This document shows, piece after piece, positions 50,085 to 59,007 of a stretch of DNA of 64,000 bases (position 1 is the first letter of the stretch; each line of letters starts with the position of its first letter). Origin of the DNA: Tamaricihabitans halophyticus. Lineage in GTDB: Bacteria > Actinomycetota > Actinomycetes > Mycobacteriales > Pseudonocardiaceae. A program made the translations under genes and the position numbers. The notes under the pieces were generated by a model. The model saw nothing but the letters and a program-made list of their open reading frames with translations, ran no database searches and had not been told where the DNA came from. The stretch lies in contig NZ_SLXQ01000007.1 in NCBI RefSeq assembly GCF_004340875.1, positions 186,001 through 250,000 of the forward strand, given 5' to 3'.

Positions 50085-50091
50085 GCGCCTA

Positions 50092-50105
50092 TTCTGACAG
50101 CAGAA
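50092..50105. promoter_or_regulatory. Short dyad upstream of the TetR start
   Basis: TTCTG-ACAG-CAGAA is a 5-bp inverted repeat 8 bp upstream of the TetR GTG start, where an autorepressor site would be expected. The arms are short, so this is tentative. Confidence 0.3.
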
Positions 50106-50179
50106 CACGTGCCGTGCCCGTTTGCGCGCGGCTAATCCTATGTGGACATCCAGTTCCGGGTATGCGCGAAACGTGCTGC

Positions 50180-50890
50180 TCAGCTGACCGGTGTGTGTTG
50201 CCGCACGGCACGGGGCAACAACACGTCGAGCACCCTGCCCGCCATAGCGCTTGGCGAGCCATCCACCGGCCGCAACACCACATCCGGCGCGGCGGGCGCC
50301 TCATAGCGGTCGTCGACTCCGGTGAAGTGCCGAAGGTCGCCGGCTCGCGCCTTCGCGTACATACCTTTGACATCGCGGGACTCACACACCGCGAGCGGCG
50401 TATCCACGAACACTTCGATAAACCGCAGCTCGTCCTGCTCGTGCATGTTGCGCACGGCATGTCGATCGGCCAGGTAGGGACTGATCAACGCGACGATCGA
50501 GACCAGGCCCGCGTCAGCGAACAACTTGGCCACCTCGCCAACGCGACGGATGTTCTCCGTCCGGTCCCGAGCGGTGAACCCCAGATCGGCGTTGAGTCCA
50601 TGTCGTAAGTTATCGCCATCGAGCAGGTACGCGGGACGATGCACAGCCAGCAGCTGACGTTCGACCTCCGCGGCGACGCTGGACTTACCCGCCCCGGACA
50701 ATCCGGTCAACCACACGGTGGCGCCCGCCGTCGGCCGATCGCTGCGACGTATGGCCGTGGTCTGCCAGACCACCTCAGGGTTGTGCTCCGCGCTCAACCT
50801 GACCTCCCGACTCGGTCCGGACGCGTCATCCGTCGATCCGGCCAGCTCGGAACTGGCCACCGATCGGCGCAGAATACCGTCTGGTCGCAA
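50180..50890 (-). CDS. cysC: Adenylylsulfate (APS) kinase
   Basis: A 236-residue enzyme that phosphorylates adenylylsulfate to PAPS in sulfate activation. The kinase core begins near residue 57: V-W-L-T-G-L-S-G-A-G-K-S-S (P-loop), L-L-D-G-D-N-L-R-H-G-L-N, N-I-R-R-V-G-E-V-A-K-L-F, I-S-P-Y and D-L-R-H-F-T-G-V-D-D-R-Y-E-A-P. It carries an extra N-terminal stretch of about 55 residues not found in minimal CysC. The only start for that stretch is TTG 50890; GTG 50860 would shorten it. It is alone here, without CysD/CysN. It is divergent from the SNF2 helicase across a 169-bp region in which I see no other feature. Confidence 0.9.
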   Translation of the reverse strand: MRPDGILRRSVASSELAGSTDDASGPSREVRLSAEHNPEVVWQTTAIRRSDRPTAGATVWLTGLSGAGKSSVAAEVERQLLAVHRPAYLLDGDNLRHGLNADLGFTARDRTENIRRVGEVAKLFADAGLVSIVALISPYLADRHAVRNMHEQDELRFIEVFVDTPLAVCESRDVKGMYAKARAGDLRHFTGVDDRYEAPAAPDVVLRPVDGSPSAMAGRVLDVLLPRAVRQHTPVS

Positions 50891-51059
50891 CCAGTACGCT
50901 GCGGGGCCGGGCAGCCGCGGTCGGCAACTTTGGGCTTACCGCCAGCACGATGCCTCGGCACTGCGCCGAACTGGGTTTCCGGACGTTCGGGAATAGCCCG
51001 GCGTCACCCGTCGTTGAGGGTGTTCCGGATTCAATCGACGTGTATCCAACCCCAGCGAG

Positions 51060-53915
51060 GTGATGATCGTTCAGGACCGCACTGAACACCACAAAATGAT
51101 CGGCTGGGAGAACTGCGCGGTGGTGTTCGAGCCTGCTGATCCACCACGTGCAGGAACCATGGCTTTCTGGTGCGACGCCCCAGACCAGCCCCACTCCGAC
51201 CAGCACCACCCTGGCCAGCACCACCCTGGCCTGCCGCGCACCGAGAATGGCACGCCAGGCGAGCTTGCCATCGTGGTTGAACCGGGAGATCACATCGAAC
51301 GTAAACCGGTCGTGCGGCTGCCTATCGTCGAGGTAGTACCGATTCTCGCCAAGGCGCGACGTGCGCCAACCAGCACCGCGTCCATCGCGTTCTGGGGCGC
51401 CGCGACGGTCCTGGCACTGCAACTGGTCGCGCGCGGAAAACTCCTCCCTGGGCTGTCCGCCAACGACGTCGACTCGTGGCACGCTGGCCCTTTCACCACC
51501 GACGACCTCACGCGAATCGAGCAGCTCGCCGCGGCGATGCCCGCCGAGGCACGAGCGATTCCCCTCTCGGAGACCGCGCCGTACGCGTTGCCGCACGCGG
51601 GCGAACTACTCCGCGCTTTTCTGGACGCCGTCGCCGACGGGTTACCTCGCGGTTCGGCCGCGACCGCAGCGGCAGGCACCTCGCTTTTCGCCGGAACCTC
51701 AGTGCGGCAAAGGCCGCAACTACGGAACTGGGCCCGCGAAACAGCGGCCGGCAGCGATGCCGGTATCCGGATCTCGCTGCGCATCGAACTGCCGCACGAT
51801 CCAGCCAACGCGTCACTACGAGCCGTGGCCCAGGTGCACAGCCTGACCGAGCCGACAAGGATCGTCGACGCGGCACGGTTGTGGGGCGAACTCCCCGCCG
51901 GTTTCACCGAGCGATCCCGACTCGACACCACGGTCGCCATCCGCGCCGCCGCACGACGGTGGCCAGCACTGGGCCGATTGCTGGAACAAGCCGTGCCGAC
52001 CGAGCTGATCATTGCCGACGACGAGATCACCGAGTTGCTCGCCGGCGCGGGCGCCCGCCTCGCTGAAGCCGGCATCGACGTGCACTGGCCGACCGAGTTG
52101 GCACGCGACCTTTCCGCGCGGGCCATGATCGAACAGGCCGAGCAGGCACCATCCGACCTGCCCGGGGTGTTCGGCGGCACCGAGCCGTTCGCGGTGAACT
52201 GGCAACTCGCCCTCGGGGAAAACCCGCTGACCACGGCCGAGCTGGACCAGCTTGCCGAAGCCCATCGGCCCGTGGTGTGGCTACGTGATCGATGGACGCT
52301 TGTCGCGCCGAACCTCGCGGACAAGGCACGGGAGCGCGAGCTCAAATCGCTCACCCCGATCGCGGCACTGAGCGCGGCGCTCAGCGGTACCACCGAGGTC
52401 GATGGTGAACGGGTTGCCGCCGTCAGCAGCGGTTGGCTCGAGGAGCTACGTGAACGCCTCCAGCGTGGCGAAGGTGACGCGTCCCGCATTGGCCAGCCAC
52501 GTGAACTGGCCGCGACGCTGCGCGACTACCAACTGCGCGGCCTCCGCTGGCTGGCCATGCTGACCGAGTTGGGCCTCGGAGGCTGCCTCGCAGACGATAT
52601 GGGGCTCGGCAAAACCGTCACCCTCATCGGACTGCATCTGCATCGCCGCGCCGAGGGTATCGCCCACGGGCCTACGCTCGTCGTATGCCCAGCCTCACTA
52701 CTCGGTAACTGGGAACGCGAAATCGCCAGATTCGCACCCAGCACGCAGGTTCGACGATTCCACGGCACGGCGAGGCATCTGGCCGAGATCAACGACGGAT
52801 TCGTACTCACCACCTACGCGACCATGCGGCTGGATGCCGCCGAACTGGGCGCGGTGCCATGGGATCTGTTGGTCGCGGACGAGGCGCAGCACGTGAAAAA
52901 CCCCTACTCGGGGACGGCACGCGCACTGCGCACTATCCCCGCGACAGCGCGCATCGCGCTCACCGGCACGCCCGTGGAGAACAACCTGTCCGACCTGTGG
53001 GCGATTCTCGACTGGACAACACCCGGGCTGCTCGGCACGCTCGCGGCATTTCGAACCCGCTGGGCGCAACCCGTCGAAGCGGACAACGACCGCCAGACGG
53101 CGGAGCGACTCGCCAAGCTGACCCGGCCGTTCCTGCTTCGCCGCCGCAAGACAGATCCCGGAATCGCTCCCGAACTGCCCACGAAAACCGAAACGGACCA
53201 GCCGGTCACCCTGAGCACCGAACAGGCGGGCCTGTACGAAGCCGCGGTACGTGAAACCATGAGCCAGATCCGTGGCAGTGCTGGAATGGCGCGCCGTGGG
53301 CTGGTCGTGAAACTGCTGACCTCGCTCAAACAGATCTGCAACCATCCCGCGCAGTATCTCGCCGAGGAAAGCCCACGACTCAGCGGACGTTCCGGAAAAC
53401 TGGATCTACTCGATGAGCTGGTGGAGGTCATCACCGCCGAGAACGGATCCATGTTGGTGTTCACCCAGTACGTGGCCATGGCGCGGCTCCTGGAACGACA
53501 TCTCACCGATCGAGGTATACCCAGCCAGCTGTTGCACGGTGGCACACCAACCGCCCGCCGCCAGCAACTCGTCGACGACTTCCAGGCAGGACGGGTACCC
53601 GTTTTCCTGCTCTCCCTGAAAGCAGCAGGCGTCGGGCTGAACCTGACCCGCGCGGAACACGTCGTGCACTACGACCGATGGTGGAACCCCGCGGTAGAGG
53701 ACCAAGCGACTGACCGGGCTTACCGCATCGGCCAGACCCGGCCGGTTCAGGTGCACCGGCTCATCGCTGAGGGCACGATCGAGGACCGCGTCGCGACGAT
53801 GCTGGCCGCGAAACGCGACCTCGCGGATGCGGTGCTCACCTCCGGTGAAGCGGCGCTGACCGAACTGTCCGACAGCGACCTCGCCGAGCTCGTCGAACTG
53901 CGCAGGGGGCGATGA
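51060..53915 (+). CDS. SNF2-family DEAD/DEAH-like helicase
   Basis: A 951-residue Swi2/Snf2 ATPase. The N-terminal half is the bacterial SNF2-associated domain (F-A-V-N-W-Q-L-A-L-G, W-L-R-D-R-W-T-L-V). The motor has motif I D-D-M-G-L-G-K-T-V-T, motif II D-E-A-Q-H, motif III A-L-T-G-T-P-V-E-N-N, and in the second lobe V-F-T-Q-Y, L-S-L-K-A-A-G-V-G-L-N-L-T, D-R-W-W-N-P-A-V-E-D-Q-A and R-I-G-Q-T-R. It translocates on duplex DNA. The start is GTG 51060 or ATG 51063. The SWIM protein gene starts inside its last codons (overlap of four bases), so the two act together. Confidence 0.93.
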   Translation: MMIVQDRTEHHKMIGWENCAVVFEPADPPRAGTMAFWCDAPDQPHSDQHHPGQHHPGLPRTENGTPGELAIVVEPGDHIERKPVVRLPIVEVVPILAKARRAPTSTASIAFWGAATVLALQLVARGKLLPGLSANDVDSWHAGPFTTDDLTRIEQLAAAMPAEARAIPLSETAPYALPHAGELLRAFLDAVADGLPRGSAATAAAGTSLFAGTSVRQRPQLRNWARETAAGSDAGIRISLRIELPHDPANASLRAVAQVHSLTEPTRIVDAARLWGELPAGFTERSRLDTTVAIRAAARRWPALGRLLEQAVPTELIIADDEITELLAGAGARLAEAGIDVHWPTELARDLSARAMIEQAEQAPSDLPGVFGGTEPFAVNWQLALGENPLTTAELDQLAEAHRPVVWLRDRWTLVAPNLADKARERELKSLTPIAALSAALSGTTEVDGERVAAVSSGWLEELRERLQRGEGDASRIGQPRELAATLRDYQLRGLRWLAMLTELGLGGCLADDMGLGKTVTLIGLHLHRRAEGIAHGPTLVVCPASLLGNWEREIARFAPSTQVRRFHGTARHLAEINDGFVLTTYATMRLDAAELGAVPWDLLVADEAQHVKNPYSGTARALRTIPATARIALTGTPVENNLSDLWAILDWTTPGLLGTLAAFRTRWAQPVEADNDRQTAERLAKLTRPFLLRRRKTDPGIAPELPTKTETDQPVTLSTEQAGLYEAAVRETMSQIRGSAGMARRGLVVKLLTSLKQICNHPAQYLAEESPRLSGRSGKLDLLDELVEVITAENGSMLVFTQYVAMARLLERHLTDRGIPSQLLHGGTPTARRQQLVDDFQAGRVPVFLLSLKAAGVGLNLTRAEHVVHYDRWWNPAVEDQATDRAYRIGQTRPVQVHRLIAEGTIEDRVATMLAAKRDLADAVLTSGEAALTELSDSDLAELVELRRGR

Positions 53916-55114
53916 CCATGGCAACCGATGACCGCGTACGGGGGTTTCCGGCATTCGGGCCAACCCCACGTCGCCGTGGTGCCAACGCCGGCTCCTGGTG
54001 GGGAACCGCCTGGTTGAAGGCGCTCGAGGACGGCTCACTTGATCACACCCAGCTCAAACGCGGCAGGCAGTACGCGTACGCCGGGCGGGTTGGCCCGATC
54101 ACGGTGAGTCCCGGCCGGATCGCGGCCACGGTGCAGGATCACGACGAGCCGTTCCACAGCCAAGTACAGCTGGACCAGCTCACAGACCCGGCCTGGGACC
54201 GGTTTCTGGACCGCATCGCCGGAAAGGCCGGACACATCGCGGCGCTGCTCGACGGGGACATGCCCACTGAACTCGCTGCGTTTGCCGAGGACATCGACAT
54301 TCCGCTGCTGCCCGCGATAGGCGAGCTCGAACCGGAGTGCACCTGCCCCGGTTGGGAACATCCCTGCCAGCACGCGGCGGCGTTGTGTTATCAGGTGTCC
54401 TGGCTGCTCGATGCTGACCCGTTCGTACTACTGCTGATCCGCGGTAGAGCTAGTGGCGAGGTTCTCGAACAGCTCCAACGCCGAGGAACCGAACCCGCGA
54501 CAGCGGGCGCACCGCAGGAACCCATTCAGGCCGAAGGCATCCCCGCGACGATTGCCTTCGGGACACCGACCGCTGAGCTACCCGAGGACCCGCCACCCGT
54601 TACCGAGCCACCCAGCTGCTGGGAACTGCCAGCAGGACCAGAGATCGAACCGGCGGTTCTGCGGTTACTCGCCCATGACGCCGCTCTACGGGCACGCGAG
54701 CTACTCGCCGAACTGCCAGTGCCGAACGACGACTGGCAACAGGCCGTGCGATTCGCGGCACACCACAGCCACGACTGGGTACTCGACCGGCTCGCCAGCG
54801 CGCAAAACCGCGATACGCACGAACTTCGGCTGGCCGCCGCGGCATGGCAGCAAGGTGGCCCCGCCGGCCTTGCCGTCCAGGAGCGATCTTGGCAACCATC
54901 CGAAGTGGAACGAGCGCGCGCCGAACGATTGTGGTCAGCCGCCGAACTGCCCAAAGCGCTACGCCGAGCGAATACGTGGACCCTGGCCGAACTACGGGTC
55001 CAACTGCGCTACGGCACCGACGGTCACTGGTACCCGTACCGACAACACGCTGGTGACTGGTGGCCGGTAGGCAGACCGCGCCAAGACCCCGGCTCAGCGT
55101 TCACCGAGCTGTGA
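53912..55114 (+). CDS. SWIM zinc-finger protein
   Basis: A 400-residue protein. The SWIM motif C-T-C-P-G-W-E-H-P-C-Q-H (C-x-C-x(n)-C-x-H) lies about residues 145-160. Before it are the typical R-G-R-Q-Y-A-Y-A-G-R-V and I-T-V-S-P-G-R-I-A-A-T-V-Q strands; after it A-A-A-L-C-Y-Q-V-S-W-L-L-D. The C-terminal half is helical and rich in Ala/Arg with a W-T-L-A-E-L-R element. SWIM domains bind DNA or proteins and commonly accompany SNF2 ATPases in bacteria. Translational coupling to the helicase (ATGA) indicates a joint complex. Confidence 0.9.
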   Translation: MTMATDDRVRGFPAFGPTPRRRGANAGSWWGTAWLKALEDGSLDHTQLKRGRQYAYAGRVGPITVSPGRIAATVQDHDEPFHSQVQLDQLTDPAWDRFLDRIAGKAGHIAALLDGDMPTELAAFAEDIDIPLLPAIGELEPECTCPGWEHPCQHAAALCYQVSWLLDADPFVLLLIRGRASGEVLEQLQRRGTEPATAGAPQEPIQAEGIPATIAFGTPTAELPEDPPPVTEPPSCWELPAGPEIEPAVLRLLAHDAALRARELLAELPVPNDDWQQAVRFAAHHSHDWVLDRLASAQNRDTHELRLAAAAWQQGGPAGLAVQERSWQPSEVERARAERLWSAAELPKALRRANTWTLAELRVQLRYGTDGHWYPYRQHAGDWWPVGRPRQDPGSAFTEL

Positions 55115-55124
55115 AGCCAGGCCA

Positions 55125-55580
55125 TCACAGTTGCGGCGGCCGGCCCTCATAGGGCGTGGACAGCACCACCGTCGTCCGGGTGGACACTTTCGCGGCCTCC
55201 CGGATCCGCCGCAACAACTCCTCGAGATCACTGGGCGAGCCCACCCGAACCAGCAGGATGTAGGACTCATCGCCGGCCACCGAGTAGCAGGACTCGATCT
55301 CCGGAAGGTGCTTCAGGCGGTCCGGGTAGTCGTCCGGCGCGGCGGGGTCGGTGGGTGTCAGTGAGATAAATGCGGTCAGCGCCAATCCGAGCTGTTCGGT
55401 GTCCAGCCGCGCCGTATAGCCACTGATCGCGCCGCGCTGTTCCAGTCGCCGCACGCGTTGGTGCACCGCCGACACGCTCAAGCCAACCCGCTCCGCCAGC
55501 TCGGTGAAGCTGCACCGGCCATTAGCTGCCAGCTCCCGCAGGATCGCCCGATCCAGCTGCTCGAGATCAGATTCCGCCAC
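55125..55580 (-). CDS. Lrp/AsnC-family regulator
   Basis: A 151-residue regulator: N-terminal helix-turn-helix (L-D-R-A-I-L-R-E-L-A-A-N-G-R, F-T-E-L-A-E-R-V-G-L-S-V-S-A-V-H-Q-R-V-R-R-L) followed by a RAM effector-binding domain (C-Y-S-V-A-G-D-E-S-Y-I-L-L-V-R-V). The length is standard. GTG 55580 overlaps the M24 peptidase stop by one base (TAGTG), so it is the second gene of that operon. It probably senses an amino acid; a link to peptide or proline-peptide breakdown is inferred. It could also act on the lysine genes 12 kb away, but nothing in the sequence shows this. Confidence 0.92.
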   Translation of the reverse strand: MAESDLEQLDRAILRELAANGRCSFTELAERVGLSVSAVHQRVRRLEQRGAISGYTARLDTEQLGLALTAFISLTPTDPAAPDDYPDRLKHLPEIESCYSVAGDESYILLVRVGSPSDLEELLRRIREAAKVSTRTTVVLSTPYEGRPPQL

Positions 55581-56710
55581 TACAGCTCCACTAGCGAGTG
55601 CGGCTGGCGGTTCAGACTCTCCACCCCGTCGTCGGTGACCACCACGATGTCCTCGATCCGCGCACCCCACTGGCCAGGGAAATAGATCCCCGGTTCGACG
55701 CTGAACGCCATGCCCGGCTCGAGGTGCAGGTCGTTACCGCCCATGATGTACGGCTCCTCGTGCACGTCCAGGCCGATACCGTGTCCGGTGCGGTGAATGA
55801 AGCGCTCGGCGTGCCCGGCCGCGCTGATGATCGACCGCGCGGCGTCGTCGATGTCCTGCGCCCGTGCGCCCGGGCGCACCGCGTGCACGGCGGCGCGCTG
55901 CGCTTCCTCCAGGACCGCGTAGCAGTCGGCGATGTCCGTCGATGGAGCGCCGAGCGCGTAGGTACGGGTGCAGTCCGAGTTGTATCCACTCGGCAGCGGG
56001 CCACCGATGTCCACGACGACGACGTCGTTGTCCGCGATCACCCGGTCGGACACATCGTGGTGCGGGCTGGCCCCGTTCGGTCCGGCGCCCACGGTGACGA
56101 AGGCGACGTGGGTATGTCCCTCGGCAACGATCGCCTCGCATACATCGGCCGCTACCTCGGCCTCGGTGCGTCCGGGCCGCAGCCATTCGCCCATCCTGGC
56201 GTGCACCCGGTCGATCGCCGCGCCAGCTTCGCGTAGCGCCGCTACCTCCGCGTCGTCCTTACGCATCCGCAGCTCCCGCAGCACGGGACCGGCCAATGCC
56301 TGGCGGGCCTCCGGCAGCGCTGTGTGAAATCCGAATACGTGCACCGCTTGGGTGGTATCGCTGAGCGCCACCTGTCTGGGCTTGTCCGCCGCCTCGGCGA
56401 CCAGCTGGTACGGATCGGTGCCATCGACCCAGGTGTGCAGCTGGACGCCAAGGTCATCAAGCGGCACGTCGGCATAGCCGGGAGCTTCCAGACGCGGGAC
56501 GACAAGCACCGGATCCCGCCCATTCGCGGGCAGTACCAGGCAACTAAGTCGCTCGTGGGACTCGCCGCCGACACCGAGCAGGTACCGCATATCCGAGCCA
56601 GGGGCAATGAGCAGCGCGTCGGTGTCCGCGCTCGCCGCTTGCTTCGCGGCCTTGTCCAGTCTGGTGCGCAGCTGAGTGGCATCCGGTGCGGTGCTGATGG
56701 TGGTCGCCAT
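55580..56710 (-). CDS. M24-family metallopeptidase (Xaa-Pro dipeptidase/aminopeptidase-like)
   Basis: A 376-residue pita-bread peptidase. The five metal ligands are visible: Asp in V-V-V-D-I-G-G and in Y-N-S-D-C-T-R-T-Y, His in T-G-H-G-I-G-L-D-V-H-E, Glu in L-E-P-G-M-A-F-S-V-E-P-G and Glu in A-R-I-E-D-I. The N-terminal creatinase-like domain (D-A-L-L-I-A-P-G-S-D-M-R-Y-L-L-G) is present. It releases residues before proline or acts on dipeptides. ATG 56710 opens A-T-T-I-S-T; upstream sequence in frame is not protein-like. It is coupled to the Lrp regulator downstream. Confidence 0.92.
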   Translation of the reverse strand: MATTISTAPDATQLRTRLDKAAKQAASADTDALLIAPGSDMRYLLGVGGESHERLSCLVLPANGRDPVLVVPRLEAPGYADVPLDDLGVQLHTWVDGTDPYQLVAEAADKPRQVALSDTTQAVHVFGFHTALPEARQALAGPVLRELRMRKDDAEVAALREAGAAIDRVHARMGEWLRPGRTEAEVAADVCEAIVAEGHTHVAFVTVGAGPNGASPHHDVSDRVIADNDVVVVDIGGPLPSGYNSDCTRTYALGAPSTDIADCYAVLEEAQRAAVHAVRPGARAQDIDDAARSIISAAGHAERFIHRTGHGIGLDVHEEPYIMGGNDLHLEPGMAFSVEPGIYFPGQWGARIEDIVVVTDDGVESLNRQPHSLVEL

Positions 56711-56862
56711 GCCGTGCAGCCTAACGCCCAGCGTCGCACCATCGCGCCACAACGGCGCGTCGGGCACGTACCTCGCCAGCAAGTTCCCTGGCACGGCAAT
56801 TTTCCAGGCGGTTTGGCCGGGTCGGCCCGCGTATGTCGTGGCTTGCTGGCAAGCTTTGCGAT

Positions 56863-57810
56863 GTGACCCGACCGCTCGCGTTGCTGGACGCCGCCAGCCT
56901 CTACTTTCGAGCCTTCTATGCCCTGCCGGATTCGCTTACCGCGCCGGATGGCACTCCGGTCAACGCGGTACGCGGCTTCACGGACACGGTCGCTCGCATC
57001 ATCAACGATCGTGGACCGCACCGGCTGGTCGCCTGCCTGGACGCGGACTGGCGTCCCCAGTTCCGGGTCGACCTGCTGCCCAGCTATAAGGCGCATCGGG
57101 TGCAGGCGGAGGTCGAGGACGCGGCCGATACCGAAGAGATACCGGATGCGCTCAGCCCGCAGGTGCCGATGATTCTGGACGTGCTGGACGCCGCTGGCCT
57201 GGCTACAGCCGAGGCCACGGGTTTCGAAGCCGATGACGTGATTGGCACGCTCACCGCGCGAGAAGCCGACGATCCGGTCGAGGTCATCACCGGGGATCGG
57301 GATCTGTTCCAGCTCGTCCGGACCGAACCCACCTCGTGCCGGGTGGTTTACGTCGGTCGTGGTTGGGCCAAGGCCGACGTGCTTGGGCCGGCTGAGCTGG
57401 CTGAACGCTATGCACTCCCGATGGAGACCGCGGGCGCCGCATACGCGGATATGGCCGTATTGCGCGGTGATCCGTCCGATGGGCTGCCGGGCGTAGCGGG
57501 GATCGGTGAGAAAACCGCGGCGAAGCTGATCACTCAGTTCGGTTCGCTTACCGAGCTGCTGCGGGCCACGATCGACGGCGATTCACGCGTGACCACCAAG
57601 GTGCGCAACCAGCTCGCCGGCGCGGCCGATTACCTGGCGGCGGCACCGACCGTCGTACGCGTGGCCTCGGACGCCCCGGTGGTCATGGACCGCGCGGACA
57701 GCGTGCCGGTCCAGGGCCCGGCCGATCCCGATCGACTGGCCGAACTACAGAACCAATGGAACCTCGGCGGCTGCATCGATCGCCTACGTAAAGCGCTGAC
57801 CAGCGGCTAA
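56863..57810 (+). CDS. 5'-3' exonuclease (PolI N-terminal-like)
   Basis: A 315-residue FEN/PIN-fold nuclease. Acidic metal-site residues appear in L-L-D-A-A-S-L-Y-F-R-A-F-Y, A-C-L-D-A-D-W-R, G-F-E-A-D-D-V-I-G-T and V-I-T-G-D-R-D-L-F-Q-L; the helix-hairpin-helix is D-G-L-P-G-V-A-G-I-G-E-K-T-A. It acts in flap removal or repair, as a free-standing homologue of the PolA 5' nuclease. GTG 56863 was chosen because T-R-P-L-A-L-L-D is the usual start. Confidence 0.93.
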   Translation: MTRPLALLDAASLYFRAFYALPDSLTAPDGTPVNAVRGFTDTVARIINDRGPHRLVACLDADWRPQFRVDLLPSYKAHRVQAEVEDAADTEEIPDALSPQVPMILDVLDAAGLATAEATGFEADDVIGTLTAREADDPVEVITGDRDLFQLVRTEPTSCRVVYVGRGWAKADVLGPAELAERYALPMETAGAAYADMAVLRGDPSDGLPGVAGIGEKTAAKLITQFGSLTELLRATIDGDSRVTTKVRNQLAGAADYLAAAPTVVRVASDAPVVMDRADSVPVQGPADPDRLAELQNQWNLGGCIDRLRKALTSG

Positions 57811-57928
57811 TCCGCTTACGGTGATGCTGATCGGCACCGGTAAGTCGATGGTCAGCAGTCGGTAAGTCTCCACCCGCACAGTACGAGCAACACCGAAAAC
57901 GTTGCAGCTACTGGCACGAGGAGACCTG

Positions 57929-58513
57929 ATGACCGAGCAAAGCCCCCTCCGGATCGCGATTCTGATGGGCAGCACCCGAAATGGGCGGTTCTGCCCCACC
58001 ATTACCGGCTGGTTCGGCGAGCAAGCCGAGCAGTACGGTGACCTCGCCGTGGACGTTATCGACCTGAACGAGGTCGCCCTGCCGGACACGCTCATCGACG
58101 ACAACGACCCAATACCACCGCAGGTTGAGGCCTTGTCCGCGCGGATCCACGCGGCGGATGCCTTCGTCGTCATCACCCCGGAGTACAACCACAGCTTCCC
58201 TGCCCCGTTGAAAACGGCTATCGACTGGTTCTACGCGGAGTGGCAGGCGAAACCCGTCGGCTTCGTCTCTTACGGCGGTATGTCCGGCGGGCTGCGCGCC
58301 GTCGAGCAGCTCCGCCTGGTCTTCGCCGAGGTGCATGCCATGACCGTGCGGGACGGGGTCAGCTTCCACAACTACCCGGACCAGTTCGACGAGCAGGGAC
58401 AGCCGAAAGACCGCGTGGGCGTCAACGGGGCCGCGAAGGCGATGCTCGACCAACTCTGCTGGTGGGCACGCGCCTTGCGTACCGCGCGGGCCGCGCATCC
58501 CTACACCGGCTGA
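57929..58513 (+). CDS. NADPH-dependent FMN reductase (SsuE/ArsH/ChrR-like)
   Basis: A 194-residue flavodoxin-fold protein. The FMN phosphate loop is M-G-S-T-R-N-G-R-F-C-P, and T-P-E-Y-N-H-S-F-P-A-P-L-K-T-A-I-D-W is the conserved flavin ring motif; S-Y-G-G-M-S-G-G-L-R-A follows. It is likely an NAD(P)H:quinone or FMN reductase. ATG 57929 has GAGGAG six bases upstream. The VOC gene follows after 35 bp and may share the transcript. Confidence 0.92.
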   Translation: MTEQSPLRIAILMGSTRNGRFCPTITGWFGEQAEQYGDLAVDVIDLNEVALPDTLIDDNDPIPPQVEALSARIHAADAFVVITPEYNHSFPAPLKTAIDWFYAEWQAKPVGFVSYGGMSGGLRAVEQLRLVFAEVHAMTVRDGVSFHNYPDQFDEQGQPKDRVGVNGAAKAMLDQLCWWARALRTARAAHPYTG

Positions 58514-58548
58514 CCGAACATCCACGTGGACGAAAGGAACCGCGAATC

Positions 58549-59007
58549 ATGACCATTTCACTGGACCACACGATCGTGCCTGCCCGGGACAAGCACGCGG
58601 CGGCCGAGTTTCTTGGCAACGTACTGGGTCTCGAGGTAACCACCGACCCTGGCGGTTACTTTGCTCAGCTCACGCTGGCGAACGGGGTCACCCTCGACTA
58701 CTACGACGGACCTGGTTTTCAGTCCGGGTTCCCGTCCCTGCACTGGGCGTTTGTCGTGACCGATGAGGAGTTCGACGCCGCGATGGGTCGGCTGATCGAA
58801 GCTGGTGTGCGTTACTACGCGCTTCCGCACCAACCGGACGAGACCGCCCACCAGGTCAGTTACAGCGCACGGGGACACCGCGGCGTGTACTTCCCGGACC
58901 CGGAGGGGCACGGGATGGAGCTACTCACCGCGACCGAGGATCCAGCGGACGAGTGGTGGGTCGGCGACTACCGAAACGCGACGGCAGCCGAGCTGCCCAA
59001 AGGCTAG
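58549..59007 (+). CDS. VOC-superfamily protein
   Basis: A 152-residue protein with two VOC modules: L-D-H-T-I-V-P-A-R-D-K-H-A-A-A-E-F-L, L-D-Y-Y-D, L-H-W-A-F-V-V-T-D-E-E-F, and G-V-Y-F-P-D-P-E-G-H-G-M-E-L with the C-terminal metal-type Glu. The His at the start and the late Glu could bind a metal; the reaction is unknown. It lies downstream of the FMN reductase. The last codons (A-A-E-L-P-K-G, stop) are the first partial unit of the 25-bp palindromic tandem array that follows. Confidence 0.9.
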   Translation: MTISLDHTIVPARDKHAAAEFLGNVLGLEVTTDPGGYFAQLTLANGVTLDYYDGPGFQSGFPSLHWAFVVTDEEFDAAMGRLIEAGVRYYALPHQPDETAHQVSYSARGHRGVYFPDPEGHGMELLTATEDPADEWWVGDYRNATAAELPKG

